In this document: in pieces, positions 1 to 7,941 of the stretch
How positions within the stretch are numbered: position 1 is the stretch's first letter
Layout: every line of letters begins with the position of its first letter
NCBI GenBank assembly: GCA_964537875.1
Contig: CAZIDN010000006.1
Span: 44,347-108,346, forward strand
Direction: 5' to 3'
Origin: JAPKZH01 sp964537875
GTDB taxonomy: Bacteria; Acidobacteriota; Aminicenantia; Aminicenantales; UBA4085
Length of the DNA: 64,000 bases
Translations under genes and position numbers: made by a program
The notes under the pieces: model-generated
Databases searched by the model: none
Seen by the model: the letters and a program-made list of their open reading frames with translations, nothing else
What the model was told of the DNA's origin: nothing

Positions 1-56
1 GACCAGAGGGAGGCCGCGGCCATTCCGAACGATTCGCCGATGTTGATTTTGGCCAT
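1..56 (-). CDS. 5' end of a leftward gene, possibly an ABC-type permease
   Basis: An ATG at 56 reads leftward for 18 codons (MAKINIGESFGMAAASLW) and then runs off the window edge. The pattern ESF.MA..SLW recalls the cytoplasmic N-terminus of MacB/FtsX-type ABC permeases, but that is from memory and 18 residues cannot test it. A TAAAAT box lies at 71-76 on the same strand and no clear Shine-Dalgarno is visible. The gene is divergent from the run that starts at 541, with a long palindromic repeat between them. Confidence 0.4.
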   Translation of the reverse strand, partial: MAKINIGESFGMAAASLW

Positions 57-120
57 GTTCCAAGCTCAGTATTTTACACTATGATATACGGATAAGAGAA
101 GAACTAGTTTTCTTGAGCTG

Positions 121-452
121 GTATCTCTGTTTGTGTGATTTTCTACCGGTGCCGGAAACGCCCTCTGGCCCCTGGGGAACCAGTCCCGTCGGATACTCTT
201 GGAGGGAAACCCTTTTGTAGGGTTTTCCTTCCAACGGTCGCTTCGCTCTCTGCCTCCTTTCCAAGGAGCATCTGGCGATGAATTCATGGGAGGATGCTCC
301 TTGGAGGGGTGGCAGGGCCGGCGGGTATTCCCGCCGCCCGTTGGAGGGGGAACCTCGAAAAGGGTCCTCCTCCAAGAGTGTCCGGGGCCCCCCTCCGCTA
401 TGGGGCCTCGAGGGCGTTTCCGGCACCGGTAGAATACAACGCATTTGGAGGC
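121..452 (+). repeat. Palindromic element family 1, copy R1, interrupted by a family 2 element
   Basis: A perfect 23-nt inverted repeat (143-165 with 410-432) encloses the family core: GGGGAACCAGTCCCGTCGG at 174-192 on the left and GGGGCCCCCCTCCGCTATGG at 384-403 on the right. The outer flank starts with GTATCTCTG and TGTGATTTTC and ends with GCATTTGGAG, matching other copies. About 22 nt of the usual central hairpin are missing and replaced by a second element at 195-379. Four other copies are at 16853, 57109, 59852 and 62335. Short open frames across this region are translated repeat, not genes. Confidence 0.85.
195..379 (+). mobile_element. Structured repeat family 2, nested copy F2a (MITE-like)
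   Basis: The ends are inverted repeats: ACTCTTGGAGG at 195-205 and CCTCCAAGAGT at 369-379, extended outward by three more pairs with one G-T. Inside are four consecutive hairpins: a TTGGAGGGAAACCC stem near 199-234, a CCAAGGAGCAT / ATGCTCCTTGG stem at 261-304, a GGCGGG / CCCGCC stem near 320-335, and a TTGGAGG / CCTCCAA stem at 341-375. The linker GCTTCGCTCTCTGCCTCCTT at 240-259 recurs exactly in the copy at 31490-31618. No open frame codes for a transposase, so any movement would need help from elsewhere. Insertion into R1 is inferred from the disrupted core. Confidence 0.7.
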
Positions 453-463
453 GCTTCCTTTTC

Positions 464-492
464 TTGACAAGAGGAGCGGAAGTGAACACAAT
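464..492 (+). promoter_or_regulatory. Sigma-70-like promoter for the 541 gene
   Basis: TTGACA at 464-469, a 17-nt spacer, then CACAAT at 487-492. It lies just after repeat R1 and about 50 nt before the chosen ATG at 541. Confidence 0.5.
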
Positions 493-540
493 GAAAGGGC
501 CTTCAGGATGTTTATCCCTGACGGCGGAGGAGGAAGAGCG

Positions 541-1140
541 ATGCCGATCAAAAAGTCATCCCCGCCTTCCGGAATGCCCGTTGCCTGCACGTATTTTGCC
601 TATCCCGGCCAGGATCATACACGAGCCACGCTGGAGATAGCGGCGAAAAGAATCGAAGAACTCAGCATCCGGCACATTCTCGTGGCTTCCACGTCGGGCA
701 AGACGGGCGCCCTGGCCGTCCAATATTTCCAGGGGAAAAATTTGGTTGTCGTCACCCACTCCACCGGATTTGCCCGGCCGGATTACCAGGAGCTTGATCC
801 GGAGTACCGGAAGGCCATTGAACAGGCGGGGGCTAAAATTCTGACCTGCCAGCATGCCTTCGGCGGAGTCGGCCGGGCCGTCCGCAAAAAGCTGGCCACC
901 TACGAGCTGGAAGAGATCATCGCCTATACCCTGCGCATCTTCGGGGAGGGGCTGAAGGTGGCCGTGGAAATTTCCCTCATGGCCGCCGACGCGGGGCTCG
1001 TCCCGACCGGCCAGGCCTGCATCTCCATCGGGGGGACCGACCAGGGCGCCGATACGGCCGTCCTTCTCCGGCCGGCGAACTCGCAAACGTTTTTCGACCT
1101 CAGGATTATGGAAATTCTGGCCAAGCCTCGACTAATCTAA
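541..1140 (+). CDS. Pyruvate kinase C-terminal (alpha/beta) domain-like protein
   Basis: 199 aa. The frame is open further upstream, but the ATG at 541 is preceded by GGAGGAGGAAG at good spacing. The sequence matches the stand-alone pyruvate-kinase alpha/beta domain family: a Rossmann-like core with HILVASTSGKTG near residue 44, VVVTHSTGF near 67, then the C-terminal ISIGGTDQGADTAVLLRPA. In pyruvate kinase this domain binds allosteric effectors; the function of the stand-alone protein is unknown. There is no signal peptide, so it should be cytoplasmic. It is followed 31 nt later by an outer-membrane barrel protein, probably in the same transcript. Confidence 0.75.
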   Translation: MPIKKSSPPSGMPVACTYFAYPGQDHTRATLEIAAKRIEELSIRHILVASTSGKTGALAVQYFQGKNLVVVTHSTGFARPDYQELDPEYRKAIEQAGAKILTCQHAFGGVGRAVRKKLATYELEEIIAYTLRIFGEGLKVAVEISLMAADAGLVPTGQACISIGGTDQGADTAVLLRPANSQTFFDLRIMEILAKPRLI

Positions 1141-1171
1141 AGGGGAGAGAATTCCCCAAAAGGAGTATTCC

Positions 1172-1735
1172 ATGAAAAAAATCGCCATTCCCGTGCTTGC
1201 TCTGATTTTTTTGGCTGGGCTTTCTTCGAACGCATATCCCCAGGCCGGGATCTATTTCGGCGGCTACGGCGGCTACTCCGCCCAAACACCCAGTTTTGAA
1301 AACGTCCAATTCGATACGAACACGACGTTCCTCTACGGCCTCCGAGCCGGCATCCGGTTCATGATGTTCGGGGCCGAGCTTAGCTATTTCACGGCCGGCC
1401 ATAACATCGAAATGCAGGATTATCTCCGTTTCAACTGGAACGGCCTCGAAAATGACTACAGCTACATCGGCCTCAACCTCAAGATGTTTTTTCCCTTGGC
1501 CATCCTGTATCCGTACATCACGGCCGGCTACGGCTATTACACGGCGGATATTCACAGTATCGACAAAGCCAACGATGGAGGATACAACCTCGGGGCCGGG
1601 CTGGAGATCATGCTGGGCCGGAAGTTTTCCATCCTGGCCGAGGGCAAATACCACCATGTTAAAGTGGACATTTCGGATTTCCGGCTGGAGCTGGGAAATT
1701 TCACCCTGACCGCCGGCCTGAACATCTATTTTTGA
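1172..1735 (+). CDS. Small outer-membrane beta-barrel protein
   Basis: 187 aa. It begins with a signal peptide (MKKIAIPVLALIFLAGLSSNAYPQ) and continues with alternating aromatic and Gly-rich strands (IYFGGYGGYSAQTP, YSYIGLNLKMFFP, YPYITAGYGYYTAD). It ends in LTAGLNIYF, a terminal Phe typical of BAM-assembled barrels. The length fits an 8-strand OmpA/OmpX/OmpW-like barrel. AAGGAG sits 7 nt before the ATG. The gene abuts the next one directly (TGA then ATG), so they are probably co-transcribed. No specific ligand can be inferred. Confidence 0.7.
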   Translation: MKKIAIPVLALIFLAGLSSNAYPQAGIYFGGYGGYSAQTPSFENVQFDTNTTFLYGLRAGIRFMMFGAELSYFTAGHNIEMQDYLRFNWNGLENDYSYIGLNLKMFFPLAILYPYITAGYGYYTADIHSIDKANDGGYNLGAGLEIMLGRKFSILAEGKYHHVKVDISDFRLELGNFTLTAGLNIYF

Positions 1736-2476
1736 ATGCAGATCCGGCTCAATAAATTTTTGGCCCAACGGGGGATCGCATCGCGCCGGAAGGCTGATGA
1801 GCTGATCGCCCAGGGTCGCGTCTCGGTCAACGACCGGCTCGTGGAAAACCTAGGGGTGAAGATCGATGAGGTTAAAGACCGGGTCGCCGTGGACGGGAAA
1901 AAAGTCCAGACCGGGCGGACGTTCGTCTATTACATGCTGAACAAGCCGGCGGGCTACTTGGTGACGCTCTCCGATCCTTTCCAGAGACCGACGATCCGGA
2001 AATTGATCCCGAAACTCGAAAAGGGCGTTTTTCCGGTGGGCAGGCTGGATCAGGACAGCGAAGGGCTGCTCCTTTTGACCAACGATGGAGAGCTGGCCTT
2101 CCGCCTGACCCACCCCCGATACGAAGTCAAGAAAAAGTACCTGGTCCGGGTCGCCGGAGAAGTCGAGTCCTCGGAGATTTCCAGGCTCGCCAAGGGCATT
2201 TTTTTGGAAGGCCGAAAAACGGCGCCGGCCAAGATCGTCGCCCAGGAGCAGACCCCTCACAAAAGCGCCCTCCTGGTCGAAGTCCATGAGGGAAGAAAGC
2301 GCGAAGTCCGGAAGATGTTCGAAGCGGTCGGCCAACGTGTGACGACGCTAAAAAGGGTCGCTTTTGCCGGCCTCCGGCTTGAACACCTGCCGTCCGGCCA
2401 ATGGAGGTTGTTGGAACATGCCGAGGTCCAGCATCTGAAGCGCCTTGTCGGACTCGGCGATCGTCATCATCCATGA
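1736..2476 (+). CDS. rluB: 23S/16S rRNA pseudouridine synthase, RsuA/RluB family
   Basis: 246 aa. An N-terminal S4 RNA-binding domain (residues 1-60, MQIRLNKFLAQRGIASRRKA) is followed by the pseudouridine synthase domain. Motif GRLDQDSEGLLLLTNDG at 102-118 contains the catalytic Asp105; the canonical Thr of this motif is Ser here. YYMLNKPAG and the C-terminal EGRKREVRKMFEAVG are also family hallmarks. RluB modifies U2605 of 23S rRNA and RsuA modifies U516 of 16S rRNA in E. coli; the RluB assignment is by general resemblance. The start codon follows the upstream stop immediately, and the stop overlaps the next start as ATGA, indicating translational coupling. Confidence 0.88.
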   Translation: MQIRLNKFLAQRGIASRRKADELIAQGRVSVNDRLVENLGVKIDEVKDRVAVDGKKVQTGRTFVYYMLNKPAGYLVTLSDPFQRPTIRKLIPKLEKGVFPVGRLDQDSEGLLLLTNDGELAFRLTHPRYEVKKKYLVRVAGEVESSEISRLAKGIFLEGRKTAPAKIVAQEQTPHKSALLVEVHEGRKREVRKMFEAVGQRVTTLKRVAFAGLRLEHLPSGQWRLLEHAEVQHLKRLVGLGDRHHP

Positions 2477-4863
2477 AACAGACGGGTTTGAAGCTTGCCA
2501 AGAAAGACTTGACTGTCTTCTTGCTCTTGGCGATCCTTTCTTTGGCCATGACCTATCCTCTTCTTTTTCACATGGGCGATCACGTCCCTTCCGACCTCAG
2601 GGACCCTCTCTACACGATTTGGGTTCTGGCCTGGGATGTCCGGGCCGCAGGCTCCGGATTTTCCCAATTTGCCGACGCCAACATCTTTTATCCGCACCGT
2701 GACACCCTCTATTATGCCGACAGCCTTCCTGCCCTGGCCGTCTTAGGGTCTCCGTTCATGGCCCTCGGCCTCAGTCCGGTTCTCGCCTACAATATCCTTT
2801 TCCTCCTGTCATTTTTTTTCTGCGGATTGGGCATGTACTTGCTGGTGAGACACCTGACGCTGTCGCGAACCGCGGCTTTCATGGCCGGGCTGATCTTTGC
2901 CTTTTTCCCTTACCGTTTCGCCCATATCAGCCATCTGGAGCTGCTCTATTTCGCCTGGATGCCGCTCTGCTTTTTGTTCATCCACCGCTTTTTTGAGGAG
3001 CCTACGGTTCGAAATACGCTGGGCATAGCCTTCTTTTACCTGCTCCAAGTTACGAGCTGCAGTTATTACGGCGAATACCTTACGCTTTTCGCCGGACTTC
3101 TGGTCCTCTATCTTGCCCTGAAGCATGGATATTGGCGCAAGGGTTTTTTTTGGTCGCGAATGGCCCTGCTGGCGGTCCTATGCTTGGCCGTGCTTTTTCC
3201 CTATTTTTATCCTTACTTCAAGCTTCACGCCAGGATGCTGTTCTCCCGACCGGTTTGGGAGGTCAAGTTCTATTCTGCGGAGCTCCAGCATTTTCTGGCC
3301 GTGCCGGCCTGGAATGTGGCTTGGGGATGGCTGACGGGAAAGCTCGGCGCTCAAGAATGGCAGCTCTGTCCGGGCGTTTTTCCCGTTTTGTTGACGCTGG
3401 CGTGGTGGCTGGGAATAAAAAAAGCTTGGCGAGAGACGCCGCCCAAGACCGGCGCAAAAAGAAGATGGTTTTTTGGCTGGGACGTGGTGAACATCCTGCT
3501 GTTCATTTTTGTCGCGGTCATCGGCGTCACGGGCGGATTCGAAGGGAGGCTCGCCGGGATCGGCCTCTCCGTTCATCAGCTGAAGAATCCTGTTCTGATC
3601 CTTTTGATTTCGCTGATTTTGAGGATCCTTCTCGGCAAAAATCTCAGGTCCGGTTGGCTGCGTTTCTTCCGCGCCGCCAGCCCGCCCCAGAAATATTACT
3701 TGCTCGTCGCCGTTCTTGCCTGGCTGCTTTCTCTCGGGCCTGTCGTCAGGCTTCTCGGCCGGGAAATCATCGACGGGCTGTATGGCCTGTTTTACAGCTG
3801 GATGCCCGGTTTTCAAAACCTGCGCGTCCCCAGCCGCTTTGCCGTTCTCATGATGCTGGGCCTGGCCGTTTTGAGCGGTTGGGGCGTTCTGTTTTTAATG
3901 GAAAAATGGAAGCGGTCCCGATTGCGAACGATCGGGCCGGGAATTCTGGCCCTGCTCGTCTTGGCCGACTATGCGTCCGTGCCCATGCCTCTGGCCAAAG
4001 TGAATGTCGGAAGCCAAATCCCAAAAATCTATGCGGCCGTCCGGAAGCTGCCCAAGGAGGCATCGCTCGTCGAGCTGCCCATGCCGGCCCATGACTGGGA
4101 AGAGTTCGAGGATGCTGCGGCCGTTTATTATTCGATTTACCATTGGAGGAATATCGTCAACGGCTACAGCGGGTATGCCCCGCCGGGATACCGCGTCATC
4201 CGGGAGGCCATGGACGAGTTCCCCTCGGAGCCCACATTCGAGCTTTTGAACAACCTGGAAGTTGGATATCTCCTGGTCCATACCCAGGGATTCCGTCCTG
4301 AAAAGGGGAGGGACATTGTCCGTCGGCTCCGGAATTTTATGAGCCGCGTGGAGCTCGTCGTCCAGACCGATGGGGATTTTTTGATCAGGCTGCTTCCGGC
4401 CGCGCCTGAGGCCTATGAAGATGAACGGATGGTGGACGCCGGCGATAAGACGAAATGGAAAGCCGACGCCAGTTTGAACAATCATCGAGCCGGGCTGGCC
4501 TTTGACGGCGATTTGGGGACGGGCTGGTCGACCGGCTATCCCCAGCGCCAGGGCGATTATTTCCGGCTGGACCTTGGCTCACCGGTTCACATGCGGCGAG
4601 TGGAGCTCGTTCTGAACAACAATCCCTTGGATTTTCCCAGGAGCTTTATCGTTGAAGGATCTTTGGACGGAAGGCAATGGACGAAACTCAACGAAAACCC
4701 CTCGTTTTTTCCGCCGCTGAACCTTCGGATGATCGAGGACTTTTCTCAATACAAAGTCGATGTTCGTTTTGAACCGTGTCAGGTCCGTTTCCTGCGGCTC
4801 ACGCTGACACGCTCGCATGAAGCCCGCCATTGGTCGATCAACGAGATTGTCTGCAAGAATTAA
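2473..4863 (+). CDS. Polytopic membrane protein, GT-C glycosyltransferase-like, with C-terminal discoidin domain
   Basis: 796 aa from the ATG at 2473, which overlaps the rluB stop (ATGA); the frame is open to 2401 but that would lie inside rluB. Residues 10-530 hold about 12 hydrophobic segments with an early acidic loop (DHVPSDLRDPLYTIWVLAWD) of the type seen in GT-C / YfhO-like lipid-linked sugar transferases. Residues ~530-650 form an extracytoplasmic domain. Residues ~660-796 look like an F5/8 type C (discoidin) carbohydrate-binding fold (AFDGDLGTGWST, FRLDLGSPVHMRRVEL, FIVEGSLDGRQW). The protein may transfer sugars at the outer face of the inner membrane. The next gene is a secreted glycosidase-like protein. 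Confidence 0.65.
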   Translation: MKQTGLKLAKKDLTVFLLLAILSLAMTYPLLFHMGDHVPSDLRDPLYTIWVLAWDVRAAGSGFSQFADANIFYPHRDTLYYADSLPALAVLGSPFMALGLSPVLAYNILFLLSFFFCGLGMYLLVRHLTLSRTAAFMAGLIFAFFPYRFAHISHLELLYFAWMPLCFLFIHRFFEEPTVRNTLGIAFFYLLQVTSCSYYGEYLTLFAGLLVLYLALKHGYWRKGFFWSRMALLAVLCLAVLFPYFYPYFKLHARMLFSRPVWEVKFYSAELQHFLAVPAWNVAWGWLTGKLGAQEWQLCPGVFPVLLTLAWWLGIKKAWRETPPKTGAKRRWFFGWDVVNILLFIFVAVIGVTGGFEGRLAGIGLSVHQLKNPVLILLISLILRILLGKNLRSGWLRFFRAASPPQKYYLLVAVLAWLLSLGPVVRLLGREIIDGLYGLFYSWMPGFQNLRVPSRFAVLMMLGLAVLSGWGVLFLMEKWKRSRLRTIGPGILALLVLADYASVPMPLAKVNVGSQIPKIYAAVRKLPKEASLVELPMPAHDWEEFEDAAAVYYSIYHWRNIVNGYSGYAPPGYRVIREAMDEFPSEPTFELLNNLEVGYLLVHTQGFRPEKGRDIVRRLRNFMSRVELVVQTDGDFLIRLLPAAPEAYEDERMVDAGDKTKWKADASLNNHRAGLAFDGDLGTGWSTGYPQRQGDYFRLDLGSPVHMRRVELVLNNNPLDFPRSFIVEGSLDGRQWTKLNENPSFFPPLNLRMIEDFSQYKVDVRFEPCQVRFLRLTLTRSHEARHWSINEIVCKN

Positions 4864-4875
4864 AGGAGAAACCCG

Positions 4876-7800
4876 ATGGGCATTCTGGATGTGAGAAAGA
4901 CAGCTTTGTTCCCGAGAGCGGTCATCTTATGGTTAGCCCTGCCGTTTTTATCAATGTTATTTGGCCAGGAGATCCCTTACAGGACAGGGGAGTGGAACGG
5001 CGATGAGCTGGGCAATCATCGGGCCGTTCTCAGGGTCGAGGCCATGGCCGACGCCGTCCGGGCCCATATTTCCTGGCGGAGAAGGGACCTGCAGCCCGAA
5101 AAAAAACGGCTGATGGTCTTTGATGCCAAGTCAGGCGCCCGTCTAAAAAATATATGTGTTGTGGACATAAGCCGGGAGTTTGGAGAGATCGTTTTCGAGC
5201 CTGCCGCCGGCCCTGGCGACTATTACGTCTATTACATGCCCTATAAGCTTACCGGCAGCAGAAATTATCCCAACGCCAGATATCTCGAGCCCGAGGTGAC
5301 GGCGGACTCGGCTTGGCTGGGCCGCAATGGCCTGGCCGTGGCACGGCTTTCCACGAACGACCTCAAGAAATTTCCCGAAGCGAAGCTCGTCGAGTTCCAG
5401 TCCGTCGACGAGTTTAGCAACGTCTATCCCATGGAAGTCATCGCCACGGCCGGTGAAACACAGTCGCTTCTGGCCAAGGATCCGCAAACGCCGTTCCTTC
5501 TTTTTCCGGAGGACCGGAAATATCCCATCCGCATGACCGACGACCTGCCTCTTCGATGGGTCCTGACGGGACCGCTCGGCATATTCCGGGGCGAGGCGGC
5601 CCGCGGCGAATTCTATGCTTTTCAAATCGGCGTCTACGCCGGCCGCCAGCCGATTCCAGATCTCGATGTCCGCTTCAGCGATTTGAAAAACGCGGAGGCG
5701 GGCGTTTCGATTCCGGCTTCCGCCCTCCGATGCCTCAACACCGGCGGCATCAACTGGAACGGCGAGCCGTTCAAAAAAGTCTGCGCCGTTGACAAAGGAA
5801 AAATCCAGGCCCTCTGGTGCGGCGTCCAAGTCCCCGAGGACTGTCGGCCGGGACTTTATGAAGGGATGGTGAGCGTTGCCCCAACGGGGATCCCGGAACG
5901 CCACGTCAAAATTTCCCTCAAGGTCGGAAGTGACGTCCTTCCCGACGCGGGGGATGGCCAGCCCGAGCGACAATCGCGGCTGCGCTGGCTGGATTCGCGA
6001 ATCGCTTTTGATGACGAGATCGTCGCTCCCTTCACGGCCCTCGTCGTCAAAGGGACCACCATCCACTGTTTGGGCCGGAGCGTGACACTCGGCCCTTCCG
6101 GATTTCCCCTCCGCGTCCAGAGCTTCTTTGCGCCCGAAGTGACGCATCTTGTCGAGAAAGGCCGCGATGTCCTGGCCGGGCCGGTGAAATTGACGGTCGA
6201 AGACGCGGCCGGCGCGCTTTTATCCTGGAAGGAAGCCGGCCTCAAGTTCACCAAACAGAGGCCCGGGGCTGTGGCCTGGGAATCAAGAAATGTTTCGGAC
6301 GCTCTCGTTATGGATTGCCGGGCCCAAATGGAGATGGATGGATTTATCGAATTTAAAGTCCGGCTGACCGCGGCCAAACCGTTGGACGTCCAGGACATCC
6401 GGCTCGAGATTCCTATCGTCAAGGATGCCGCCAAGTACATGATGGGATTGGGTTTCAAAGGCGGCGTTCGTCCCTCGGAATTCCAATGGGCATGGGACCA
6501 AAAGAAAAACCAGGATGCCCTTTGGATCGGCGACGTCAACGCGGGGGTCCAGTGCTCGCTGCGGGCGGAAAATTATTCCCGGCCGCTGAACACGAATTTT
6601 TATCTCAGCAAGCCGCTCAACATGCCGCCTTCCTGGTTCAACGAGGGCAAGGGCGGCTGCCGGGTGAAAGAAGCGGGCAGCGGCGTGGTTCTGTTGACGG
6701 CCACCAGCGGGCCGCGCACGCTCAGGCCCGGCGACGAGCTGCATTTTGATTTCAACTTCCTGTTGACGCCGTTCAAGACCATCGATACGAACGCCCAATG
6801 GTCGACGCGGTTCATCCATTCGTTCAAAACTCTGGACGAGGTAGCCCGCACGGGTGCCAACACGATCAATATCCACCACGCCAACGACATCAATCCCTAC
6901 ATCAACTATCCCTTCCTCCGCCCGAAAGAGATGAAGGCCTACATCGACGAAGCCCACCGGCGCGGGTTCAAGGTCAAGATCTACAACACCATCCGCGAGC
7001 TGTCCAACCGGGCGGCCGAGCTCTTCGGGCTGCGCAGCCTGGGCAGCGAAATTTTCTCTCGGGGCCCCGGCGGCGGATATTCCTGGCTGCAGGAGCATGT
7101 CGGGTCCGACTATATCGCCGCCTGGTTTGTGCCGCAGCTCAAGGACGCGGCCATCATCAACAGCGGCATGTCGCGCTGGCACAACTATTATCTGGAAGGG
7201 CTGAACTGGCTGGCCAAGAACGTGGGGATCGACGGGCTGTATATCGACGACGTCGCTTTCGACAGGACGACGATGAAGCGGGCGAGGAAAGTCCTGGACC
7301 GGACGAGGCCCGGCGCCCTGATCGACCTCCACTCGGCCAATCAGTACAATCCCAGGGACGGCTTTGCCTCGAGCGCCAACCTGTATCTGGAGCATTTCCC
7401 CTATATCAACCGGCTCTGGTTCGGCGAATATTTCGATTACTTCAATTCGCCTCCCGATTACTGGCTGATCGAGGTTTCCGGCATCCCGTTTGGCCTGATG
7501 GGAGAGATGCTGGAGGATGGAGGAAACCCCTGGCGGGGGATGATTTACGGCATGACCAACCGCCTCCCCTGGTCCGGAAACAACCCCGCCCGGCTCTGGA
7601 AAGTCTGGGATGATTTCGGGATGCAAGATTCCCGGATGATCGGCTACTGGGTCGATTCCTGCCCCGTCAAAACAGATCATAAAGATGTCCTGGCCACGGC
7701 GTATGTGAAAAAGGGCAAGGTGCTCGTCTCCGTCGCCAGCTGGGCCAGAGGCCCTGTCCTGTCCAGGCTGAAGATCGACTGGAAAGCTCTGGGATTGGAT

Positions 7801-7920
7801 CCTTCGAAAGCGAAACTCCGGGCGCCCGCGGTCCCGGATTTTCAATTCGAAGCCGCGTTCGCGCCCGATGATCCGATCCCCTTCGAGCCGGGCAAAGGCT
7901 GGCTGCTCATCTTAGAATAA
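4876..7920 (+). CDS. Large secreted glycoside hydrolase-like protein (DUF6067/GH123-like)
   Basis: 1014 aa, preceded by AAAGGAG. A signal peptide covers roughly residues 1-31 (LPFLSMLFGQ). The N-terminal half is beta-rich with WRRRDLQPEKKRLMVFDAKS near residue 56. The C-terminal half resembles a TIM barrel of a glycoside hydrolase: NTINIHHANDINPYINYPF, then NVGIDGLYIDDVAFDRTTMK, then DLHSANQYNPRDGFAS and WFGEYFDYFNSPPDYW. The acidic residues in IDDVAFD are candidates for catalysis. This layout recalls DUF6067 proteins related to family GH123; that assignment is from memory. It ends at a terminator shared with the convergent Lon-like gene. Confidence 0.6.
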   Translation: MGILDVRKTALFPRAVILWLALPFLSMLFGQEIPYRTGEWNGDELGNHRAVLRVEAMADAVRAHISWRRRDLQPEKKRLMVFDAKSGARLKNICVVDISREFGEIVFEPAAGPGDYYVYYMPYKLTGSRNYPNARYLEPEVTADSAWLGRNGLAVARLSTNDLKKFPEAKLVEFQSVDEFSNVYPMEVIATAGETQSLLAKDPQTPFLLFPEDRKYPIRMTDDLPLRWVLTGPLGIFRGEAARGEFYAFQIGVYAGRQPIPDLDVRFSDLKNAEAGVSIPASALRCLNTGGINWNGEPFKKVCAVDKGKIQALWCGVQVPEDCRPGLYEGMVSVAPTGIPERHVKISLKVGSDVLPDAGDGQPERQSRLRWLDSRIAFDDEIVAPFTALVVKGTTIHCLGRSVTLGPSGFPLRVQSFFAPEVTHLVEKGRDVLAGPVKLTVEDAAGALLSWKEAGLKFTKQRPGAVAWESRNVSDALVMDCRAQMEMDGFIEFKVRLTAAKPLDVQDIRLEIPIVKDAAKYMMGLGFKGGVRPSEFQWAWDQKKNQDALWIGDVNAGVQCSLRAENYSRPLNTNFYLSKPLNMPPSWFNEGKGGCRVKEAGSGVVLLTATSGPRTLRPGDELHFDFNFLLTPFKTIDTNAQWSTRFIHSFKTLDEVARTGANTINIHHANDINPYINYPFLRPKEMKAYIDEAHRRGFKVKIYNTIRELSNRAAELFGLRSLGSEIFSRGPGGGYSWLQEHVGSDYIAAWFVPQLKDAAIINSGMSRWHNYYLEGLNWLAKNVGIDGLYIDDVAFDRTTMKRARKVLDRTRPGALIDLHSANQYNPRDGFASSANLYLEHFPYINRLWFGEYFDYFNSPPDYWLIEVSGIPFGLMGEMLEDGGNPWRGMIYGMTNRLPWSGNNPARLWKVWDDFGMQDSRMIGYWVDSCPVKTDHKDVLATAYVKKGKVLVSVASWARGPVLSRLKIDWKALGLDPSKAKLRAPAVPDFQFEAAFAPDDPIPFEPGKGWLLILE

Positions 7921-7941
7921 TTCGGTGTGTGTCACCGAATT
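7919..7941. terminator. Bidirectional hairpin terminator between convergent genes
   Basis: AATTCGGTG (7919-7927), loop TGTGT, CACCGAATT (7933-7941): a perfect 9-bp stem. On the plus strand it is followed by TTCTTCTTTC. The stem includes the stop codon of the 4876 gene and the last codons and stop of the Lon-like gene (GAA ATT CGG TGA), so both transcripts can use it. Confidence 0.7.

Noticed and set aside
66..640. Several overlapping small open frames in the first 600 bp
   Set aside because: They translate the palindromic repeats R1 and F2a, which are rich in stems and GC, and have no start signals or homology pattern.
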